From Rhodospirillales bacterium (lineage in GTDB: Bacteria > Pseudomonadota > Alphaproteobacteria > Acetobacterales > Acetobacteraceae): a stretch of DNA of 64,000 nucleotides. Where the stretch lies: assembly GCA_947447625.1 (NCBI GenBank), contig CANFKS010000007.1, positions 1 to 64,000 of the forward strand. The letters are read 5' to 3'. Below, one piece after another: positions 38,650 to 45,173 of the stretch (position 1 is its first letter; every line of letters starts with the position of its first letter). The notes beneath the pieces are model-generated. The model searched no databases. It was not told the DNA's origin and worked only from the letters and a program-made list of their open reading frames with translations. The position numbers and the translations under genes were made by a program.

Positions 38650-40194
38650 TCAGAAATCCGTCTTGAACCCGCCCTCCGCCTTGCGCCGCGTGACGAAGCA
38701 GAGGAGTTCCTCGGCCACCCCAGGGTCGATCGGCGGCGCCTGATACGCGGCCAGACAGTCTTTCCACACCCGGTTGGCCTTTTCCATCGCCGTCGGGCTT
38801 CCGGCCTCCTGCCAGCTTTCGAAGTTCCGCCAATCCGACAAGACCGGCGCATAGAATGCATCCCGATACCGCGCCTGGGTGTGCGCCGTGCCAAAGAAAT
38901 GCCCGCCCGGCCCGACATCGCGCACCGCTTCCAGCGCCAGCGATGCGTCATCGACCTCAAGCGGATCGAGAAACGCCGCCACCATCTGCAACAGATCGAT
39001 ATCCAGGATCGTCTTTTCGAACGAACAGGTGAGCCCGCCTTCCAGCCAGCCCGCGGCATGCATGATGAAGTTGCCCCCGCCCATCGTCGTCGCCCACAGC
39101 GAAAACACGCTCTCATAGGCTGCCTGCGCATCGACCGTATTGGCTGCGCATACGTTGGACGATCGATACGGAATGCCGTAGCGCCGCGCCAATTGCCCGC
39201 CCACCATCGCCGCCTTCATGTATTCCGGCGTGCCGAACGCGGGCGCGCCTGATTTCATGTCCACATTCGAGGTGAACCCGCCATACATCACCGGCGCACC
39301 GGGCCGCACCAGTTGCGACAGCGCGATCCCGGCCAGTGCCTCGGCATTCTGCTGCGCGAGCGCGCCGGCGATCGTGACCGGCGCCATCGCCCCCGCAAGC
39401 GTGAACGGTGTCATCACCACGCATTGCCCGGCGCGGGCCATTTCGATGATCCCCTCCAGCATCGGCTCATCGAGGCGCAGCGGCGAACTGGAATTGATCA
39501 CCGTGAACAGCGATGGCTCGCGCTCCAGTTGCGCGCGCGATAGCCCCCGCGCGATCCGTGCGATCTCGATGCCGTCCCTGATCCGCTCGGTGCCGAGCGA
39601 ATAGGCATGGAACACCTTGTCGGTCAGCACCGCGAAATCATGCAGGCAGTCCAGATGCCGCACCGAGGGATGCAGATCGACCGGCTCCACCGGGTATCCC
39701 CCGCTCAGATGCAGGATGTTGAAGCTCTGCCCGAGTTTCACCAGGTTGCGGAAATCAGCCTGGCTGCCGGCCCGCCGCCCGCCATCCAGATCGGAACAAT
39801 TGGGCGCGCTCGCCATCTGCGGAAACGCCACCCACTCCGCCCCGATCCGCACATTATGCGCCGGATTGCGGGCATGCAGGGTGAACGCGGACGGACACGT
39901 CACGATCGCCGCCTCGATCATGCTGCGCGGCATCCGCACCCGGATGGTGCCGGGCTCCACCGTGGCGCCGGCCTTCACCATGATGGCGCGGGCCTCGGCA
40001 TTGAGGAAATCCATGCCGATTTCCTCAAGGATGGTCAGCGAGGCATCATGGATCGCCTCCAGCGCATCGGCCGAGACGATATCGGTGGCCGGAAACCGCC
40101 GGCGTGGCTGGCGGAACGGTTTCTGCTCGATTGGGAAGGGCAGGGCGGTCCGCCCCGCGCGCCCGGCCCGCCCGCCGCGCCTGGTTTCGCTCAT
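38650..40194 (-). CDS. Trimethylamine methyltransferase (MttB) family protein, non-pyrrolysine type
   Basis: Start MSETRRGGRAGRAGRTALPFPIEQKPFRQPRRRFPA; MttB-family blocks as in 25253..26779; no in-frame TAG; ATGA overlap with upstream RACo-like gene. Confidence 0.92.
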   Translation of the reverse strand: MSETRRGGRAGRAGRTALPFPIEQKPFRQPRRRFPATDIVSADALEAIHDASLTILEEIGMDFLNAEARAIMVKAGATVEPGTIRVRMPRSMIEAAIVTCPSAFTLHARNPAHNVRIGAEWVAFPQMASAPNCSDLDGGRRAGSQADFRNLVKLGQSFNILHLSGGYPVEPVDLHPSVRHLDCLHDFAVLTDKVFHAYSLGTERIRDGIEIARIARGLSRAQLEREPSLFTVINSSSPLRLDEPMLEGIIEMARAGQCVVMTPFTLAGAMAPVTIAGALAQQNAEALAGIALSQLVRPGAPVMYGGFTSNVDMKSGAPAFGTPEYMKAAMVGGQLARRYGIPYRSSNVCAANTVDAQAAYESVFSLWATTMGGGNFIMHAAGWLEGGLTCSFEKTILDIDLLQMVAAFLDPLEVDDASLALEAVRDVGPGGHFFGTAHTQARYRDAFYAPVLSDWRNFESWQEAGSPTAMEKANRVWKDCLAAYQAPPIDPGVAEELLCFVTRRKAEGGFKTDF

Positions 40195-42167
40195 CCCCGC
40201 CTCCTGCCGCTGCGCCGTTCGCGCGGTGCCGCGGGGGCCGGCAGCGCGACCGCCGCCGCCAGATGCACAAACGGCTCGGCCGCATTGGGCAGCGCCATCG
40301 CATTGACGAAATGCGCCTGGAACGCCGGCTCCAGCGCCGTCTCGATCTTCTCCACCCGCCGCACCAGAGCCTCCACCTCGGCCCGGTGCCCGCGATTGAG
40401 CAGTGCCATGCGCGCCCCGGTCCCCGCCGCATTGCCGATCGAACTCACCCGCTCCAGCGGACAATCCGGGATCATGCCCAGCACCATCGCGTATTTCGGG
40501 TCGATATAGCTCCCGAACGCCCCGGCCAGCTTGATCCGCTCCACCGCGCTCACGCCAAGATGATCCATCAGCAGCCGCGCCCCCGCATAAAGCGCGCCCT
40601 TGGCCAACTGGATCGCGCGGATATCGGTCTGCGTCACCGCGATTTCGATCTCGCCACGCCACAGCACGAAATCGAACACCCGCCCGCTCGCCCGCACCCG
40701 GTCCGATGCCACCTCCACGATCGTGCCATCCGCCGTCACAACGCCTGCGAGGAACAACTCGGCCACGGCCTCGATGATGCCGGATCCACAGATCCCGGTG
40801 ATCCCTGTCGCCTGGACGGCTTCGGCAAACCCCGGCTCGTCCGACCAGGGATCGACGCCCAGCACCTTGATCCGCGGCTCGAACGTAAGGGGGTCAATCC
40901 GTACCCGCTCGATGGCACCGGGCGCCGCCCGCTGCCCCGCCGAGATCTGCGCCCCCTCGAAGGCGGGCCCGGTCGGCGAACTCGCCGCCAGCACCCGCGC
41001 GCGGGTGCCCAGCAGGATCTCCGCATTGGTGCCGACATCGATCACCAGCGTCACCTCGTCGTGATGCTGCGGCCCTTCCGCCAGCGCCACTGATGCCGCA
41101 TCCGCGCCCACATGCCCCGCGATGCAGGGCGGCAGATAGACCCGGGCGCCCGGATGCAAGCCCAGCCCCAGATCCCGCGCACACAGCCTCAGCGCCCCCG
41201 AAACCGCCAGCGCGAACGGCGCCTGCCCGAGCGGGCTCGGATCGATGCCCAGAAACAGATGGTGCATCACCGGATTGCCGACCAGCACCGCCTCCAGAAT
41301 ATCGCCGGGCAGAATCCCCGCCTGCCCCGCCAGGCGGCTCACCAAGCTGGCGATGGCGCCGCGCACGGCTTGCGTCAGCGCCTCCCGCCCGTCCGGATTC
41401 ATCATCACATAGGACACCCGGCTCATCAGGTCCTCGCCGAAGCGGATCTGCGGATTGGCCGTTCCCGCCGAGGCCACGGCCCGGCCCGTCACCAGATCCA
41501 CCAGATGCCCCGCAATGGTCGTCGAGCCGATATCGAACGCGACGCCGAACGCCGCCATTCGCGCCCCCGGCCACAGCCCGACGATCACCGGCCGATCCGC
41601 ATCCTCATGCACCGCCGCGGTGAGCATGCCCTGCTGCACCACGCCCTGCACCACATCGAGCAGCGTGACATCCAGCACCAGCCCGCGATAGCCATGCGCA
41701 GCCTCGATCGCCTCGACCAAGCGGTCCGCATCGCCGATCGGATGCTCCATCTCGGCGGCGGGCAGGCTGACGCACACCAGCTTCGTCGCCGTGTCGAGCG
41801 CAATCCGCCGCACCTCAGCGCGCTTGCGCACCACCTGGCGGTTGACCGCGAATTCGCTCGGCACATCCACCACCAGATCGCCCATGATGCGCGCCTGGCA
41901 TGACATCCGCCGCGCCCCCCCCACCTTCCAGCGCCGCTCGCTCTCGCCCATCGGGCTCAGATGGTCATTGCTGCTGACCACGCCATAGGTGTCGAACCGC
42001 CCCTCCGTCACCTCGATCTGGCAGCGCGCGCACATCGCCCGCCCGCCGCACACGCTCTCGATATACACCCCGAGCGAACGCGCCGCATCGAGCAGCGGCG
42101 TGCCCAGCGCAAACCGCCCCCGCCGCCCGCTCGGCTGGAACACGACAAGACGATCTTCGGTATCCAT
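40191..42167 (-). CDS. 2Fe-2S ferredoxin + ASKHA (DUF4445) protein; RACo/RamA-like corrinoid-protein reactivator
   Basis: 658 aa; N-terminal 'VYIESVCGGRAMCARCQIEVTEGRF...RRMSCQARI' ferredoxin; 'GVAFDIGSTTIAGHLVDLVTG', 'VIDVGTNAEILLGT', 'GITGICGSGIIEAVAELF', 'LAGAFGSYIDPKYAMVLGMIPDCP'. Confidence 0.9.
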   Translation of the reverse strand: MDTEDRLVVFQPSGRRGRFALGTPLLDAARSLGVYIESVCGGRAMCARCQIEVTEGRFDTYGVVSSNDHLSPMGESERRWKVGGARRMSCQARIMGDLVVDVPSEFAVNRQVVRKRAEVRRIALDTATKLVCVSLPAAEMEHPIGDADRLVEAIEAAHGYRGLVLDVTLLDVVQGVVQQGMLTAAVHEDADRPVIVGLWPGARMAAFGVAFDIGSTTIAGHLVDLVTGRAVASAGTANPQIRFGEDLMSRVSYVMMNPDGREALTQAVRGAIASLVSRLAGQAGILPGDILEAVLVGNPVMHHLFLGIDPSPLGQAPFALAVSGALRLCARDLGLGLHPGARVYLPPCIAGHVGADAASVALAEGPQHHDEVTLVIDVGTNAEILLGTRARVLAASSPTGPAFEGAQISAGQRAAPGAIERVRIDPLTFEPRIKVLGVDPWSDEPGFAEAVQATGITGICGSGIIEAVAELFLAGVVTADGTIVEVASDRVRASGRVFDFVLWRGEIEIAVTQTDIRAIQLAKGALYAGARLLMDHLGVSAVERIKLAGAFGSYIDPKYAMVLGMIPDCPLERVSSIGNAAGTGARMALLNRGHRAEVEALVRRVEKIETALEPAFQAHFVNAMALPNAAEPFVHLAAAVALPAPAAPRERRSGRRRG

Positions 42168-42466
42168 CAGCGCGCAGCACCCCCGTTTTGCACCAGCGCG
42201 GCCAGCTGCGCCGCATCGAACGCCGCCTCCAACGCCGCCGCCGCTGCCGTCACCTCCGCTTCCAGATCATCCCCGCACGGCTCCGGCGCGCCACGGCGCC
42301 ACTGCTCCAGATAGGCGTCAGATCCATGCATCCCCGCCTTCATCGCCGCCGCATCCACCGCCAGCGCAAAGCGCGGCGCCAATTCCCGCTTCGCCGTCGT
42401 GCGGCCCTGCCGGACAATCACCTGGGTCGGAATGTCCCGCCAGTAGAGAATGATACGTTGTGCCAT
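42167..42466 (-). CDS. Small 'virulence factor' domain protein (PF13769-like)
   Basis: 99 aa 'MAQRIILYWRDIPTQVIVRQGRTTAKRELAPRFALAVDAAAMKAGMHGSDAYLEQWRRG'; coupled (ATGA) to the RACo-like gene. Confidence 0.75.
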   Translation of the reverse strand: MAQRIILYWRDIPTQVIVRQGRTTAKRELAPRFALAVDAAAMKAGMHGSDAYLEQWRRGAPEPCGDDLEAEVTAAAAALEAAFDAAQLAALVQNGGAAR

Positions 42467-42505
42467 GGCGAACCCGACGAAACCCCGTTAAATGTCCCCT
42501 CACGC

Positions 42506-42523
42506 GGCAGCCGGAGGGCTGCC
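42506..42523. promoter_or_regulatory. Perfect inverted repeat in the divergent intergenic region of the methyltransferase cluster (candidate operator/hairpin)
   Basis: ggcagcc-ggag-ggctgcc, 7-bp perfect arms, between divergent starts 42466(-) and 42561(+). Confidence 0.4.
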
Positions 42524-42560
42524 CACAATATGGGCCCAACCAAGGGCTTGGCGAGGGGCG

Positions 42561-43553
42561 ATGATCGACGACCTCCTGAGAGAACGCGGCTGGCTGCTTG
42601 CAGACGGCGCGACCGGCACCAACCTGTTCGATCGCGGTCTCACCGCGGGCGAGGCTCCGGAACTGTGGAACACCAACCGCCCCGCCGAAATCCGCCGCCT
42701 CCACCAATCCTTTGTCGACGCCGGCGCCGACATCATCCTCACCAACTCCTTCGGCGGCACGTCACGCCGCCTGCGCCTGCACAACGCCCACACCCGCGTC
42801 CACGAACTCAACCACGCCGCAGCCTCCCTCGCACGCGCGGTGGCCGACACATCCGGCCGGCGTATGATCGTCGGCGGCTCCGTAGGCCCCACCGGCGATC
42901 TCTTCGCCCCGCTCGGCGAACTGACCGAAGCGATCGCCATCGAAGTCTTCGCCGAACAGATCGAGGGCCTCAAATCCGGCGGCGCCGACGTGATTTGGAT
43001 CGAGACCATGTCTGCTCTCGAGGAAATGCGCGCTGCTGCCATCGCCGCCACCCAATGCGGCATGGATTTCACCATCACCGCCAGCTTCGACACCGCCGGC
43101 ATGACCATGATGGGCCTCTCGCCGGCCTCCATGGCCACCTCGACCCTCGGTTTCAGCCCCGCCCCGCACGGCGTCGGCTGCAATTGCGGCGTCGGCGCCT
43201 CCGACCTCGTCTGCTCCGTCCTCGCCATCACCGAAGCCCGGCCTGACGCCGTCGTCATCGCCAAAGCCAATTGCGGCGTTCCCCGCGTCAAAGGCGACAG
43301 CGTCGTCTACACCGGCACGCCCGAACTGATGGCCGAATATGCCCGCCTCGCGCGCGACGCCGGTGCGCGCATCATTGGCGGCTGCTGCGGCACCTCGCCC
43401 GAACACCTCGCCGCCATGCGCGACGCGCTCGATCGCCACACGCCGCGCCCGCGCCCCGATCGCGAACAGGTCATCGCCAGCCTCGGCCCGCTCGCCTCCC
43501 CCCCCAGCACCGCCGTCTCCACCCGTCGCCCCAACCGCCGCCGCGCCTCCTGA
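42561..43553 (+). CDS. Homocysteine S-methyltransferase / betaine-homocysteine S-methyltransferase family protein
   Basis: Start MIDDLLRERGWLLADGATGTNLFDRGL; Zn-ligand motifs 'GVGCNCGVGASD' and 'IIGGCCGTSPEHLAAM' as in BHMT and the MetH N-terminal module. Confidence 0.9.
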   Translation: MIDDLLRERGWLLADGATGTNLFDRGLTAGEAPELWNTNRPAEIRRLHQSFVDAGADIILTNSFGGTSRRLRLHNAHTRVHELNHAAASLARAVADTSGRRMIVGGSVGPTGDLFAPLGELTEAIAIEVFAEQIEGLKSGGADVIWIETMSALEEMRAAAIAATQCGMDFTITASFDTAGMTMMGLSPASMATSTLGFSPAPHGVGCNCGVGASDLVCSVLAITEARPDAVVIAKANCGVPRVKGDSVVYTGTPELMAEYARLARDAGARIIGGCCGTSPEHLAAMRDALDRHTPRPRPDREQVIASLGPLASPPSTAVSTRRPNRRRAS

Positions 43554-43562
43554 GGAACCGCC

Positions 43563-44276
43563 ATGTCCGACGCCGATATCAACCTCGCCGAACTCTCCGA
43601 CGACGATCTCGTCGCCCAGATGCATGACGACCTCTACGACGGCCTGAAGGAGGAGATCATCGAAGGCGTCAATATCCTCCTCGGCCGCGGCTGGACACCC
43701 TACAAGGTCCTGACCATCGCCCTTGTCGAAGGCATGCGCATCGTCGGCGAGGATTTCCGCGACGGCATCCTCTTCGTCCCCGAGGTCCTGCTCTCCGCCA
43801 ACGCCATGAAAGCGGGGATGTTCATCCTGCGCCCGCTGCTGGCCGAAACCGGTGCGCCCAAAATCGGCAAAATGGTCGTCGGCACCGTCAAGGGCGATAT
43901 CCACGACATCGGCAAAAACCTGGTCGGCATGATGCTCGAAGGCGCGGGCTTCGAAGTCATCGACCTCGGCGTCAACACCTCCGTCGAACGCTTCCTCGCC
44001 GCCATCGACGAACACAAACCCGAAATCCTCGGCATGTCCGCGCTGCTGACCACCACGATGCCCTACATGAAAGTCGTCATCCAGGCGCTCAAGGACAAAG
44101 GCATCCGCGACGACCTCGTCGTCCTCGTCGGCGGCGCCCCCCTGAACGAAGAATTCGCCATGTCCGTCGGCGCCGACGCCTATTGCCGCGACGCCGCGGT
44201 GGCCGTGGAGACCGCGCAGAGCTTCATGAAGCGGCGGTCGAACCAGGGCGGCCTGGCGGCGCCCGAGCCCGCGTAA
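43563..44276 (+). CDS. B12-binding corrinoid protein (MtbC/MtgC/MetH-cap type)
   Basis: 237 aa; 'GTVKGDIHDIGKNLVGMMLEGAGFEVIDLGVNTSVERFLAAIDEHKPEILGMSALLTTTMPYM', DxHxxG base-off motif; N-terminal helical cap. Confidence 0.93.
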   Translation: MSDADINLAELSDDDLVAQMHDDLYDGLKEEIIEGVNILLGRGWTPYKVLTIALVEGMRIVGEDFRDGILFVPEVLLSANAMKAGMFILRPLLAETGAPKIGKMVVGTVKGDIHDIGKNLVGMMLEGAGFEVIDLGVNTSVERFLAAIDEHKPEILGMSALLTTTMPYMKVVIQALKDKGIRDDLVVLVGGAPLNEEFAMSVGADAYCRDAAVAVETAQSFMKRRSNQGGLAAPEPA

Positions 44277-44282
44277 GCGTTG

Positions 44283-44304
44283 TTCTTTTTTGAAAAAAAG
44301 AACC
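44283..44304. terminator. T/A hairpin (family B) inside the bmt-corrinoid-DUF1638 gene string
   Basis: gttctttttt-ga-aaaaaagaac 7 nt after the corrinoid gene stop, followed by caaaaaactttcatcc. Confidence 0.55.
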
Positions 44305-44341
44305 AAAAAACTTTCATCCGTTTGGCATCGAGCGGTGGCAT

Positions 44342-44926
44342 GTGAAGAATCCCACCCTCATCCTTGCCTGTGGCGCCCTCGCCCGCGAAATCGGCGCGAT
44401 CATCGCTGCCAACCACCTGGATCACCTCACGCTCCATTGCCTGCCCGCCTCGCTCCACAACCGCCCCGAGCGCATCCCCGCCGCCGTCCGCGAGGCCCTG
44501 GCGAAATTCCGCCCGACCCATCCCCGCATTTTCATCGCCTACGCCGACTGCGGCACCGGCGGCGCGCTCGACCGCATGCTCGAGGAAGAAGGCGTCCAAC
44601 GCCTCCCCGGCGCCCACTGCTACGCCTTCTTCACCGGCACCGAAGCCTTCGCGGCCCAGGGCGACGACGACATGCGCAGCTTCTACCTCACCGACTTCCT
44701 CGCCCGCCAATTCGACACCCTGGTCATCGAAGGCCTTGGCCTCGACCGACACCCCGAACTCCGCGACATGTACTTCGGCAACTACGAACGCGTCGTCTAT
44801 CTCGCCCAAACCCAGGACCCCGCGCTGGACGCCGCCGCCGAAGCCGCCGCCGTCCGGCTTGGCCTCGCCTATGAACGTCGCCAGACCGGGTATGGGGACC
44901 TCGCGCCGGTGATCAGCAGCCTTTAG
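44342..44926 (+). CDS. DUF1638 domain-containing protein
   Basis: 194 aa, GTG start; 'LILACGALAREIGAII', 'IFIAYADCGTGGALDRMLEEEGVQRLPGAHCYAFFTGTEAF'. Confidence 0.85.
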   Translation: MKNPTLILACGALAREIGAIIAANHLDHLTLHCLPASLHNRPERIPAAVREALAKFRPTHPRIFIAYADCGTGGALDRMLEEEGVQRLPGAHCYAFFTGTEAFAAQGDDDMRSFYLTDFLARQFDTLVIEGLGLDRHPELRDMYFGNYERVVYLAQTQDPALDAAAEAAAVRLGLAYERRQTGYGDLAPVISSL

Positions 44927-45000
44927 AGCCTGATGGTTTTTGGCAAAATAAAGAGTTGGAGTGGGATGCCTTCACCCATCAGAAGGCATGCCGTTCTAAG
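44924..45000 (+). repeat. Dispersed palindromic repeat, family A, copy 3 (degenerate)
   Basis: tagagcctgatggtttttggcaaaataaagagttggagtgggatgccttcacccatcagaaggcatgccgttctaag; supplies the DUF1638 stop codon. Confidence 0.75.
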
Positions 45001-45005
45001 GAATG

Positions 45006-45031
45006 GCTTCTTTTTTTGAGAAAAAAGAAGC
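45006..45031. repeat. T/A hairpin, family B
   Basis: gcttctttttt-tgag-aaaaaagaagc followed by aaaaaaacttc. Confidence 0.55.
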
Positions 45032-45148
45032 AAAAAAACTTCAACTCGAAGGTTATTTGGAAGCAGAGGGGCGAGAAAATAAACGATTTCTGTGCGCCGT
45101 CCTCTTCTCTGGTTCCTCCGAATTCAAACAGACAAAAGTTTTTTCCTT

Positions 45149-45166
45149 CTTTTTTTCAAAAAAAAG
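45149..45166. terminator. T/A hairpin, family B (likely terminator of the minus-strand xanthine-dehydrogenase gene)
   Basis: cttttttt-ca-aaaaaaag, preceded by cagacaaaagttttttcc (cf. cagataaagtttttttg before 29147). Confidence 0.5.
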
Positions 45167-45173
45167 CCCTTCC

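Noticed and set aside
42440-42560. Cobalamin riboswitch upstream of the corrinoid cluster
   Set aside because: The divergent region is only ~94 bp and lacks a visible B12-box-like sequence; too short for a canonical cobalamin riboswitch on either side.
42762-44306. 514-aa minus-strand ORF
   Set aside because: Antisense to the BHMT and corrinoid genes, whose motifs are unambiguous.
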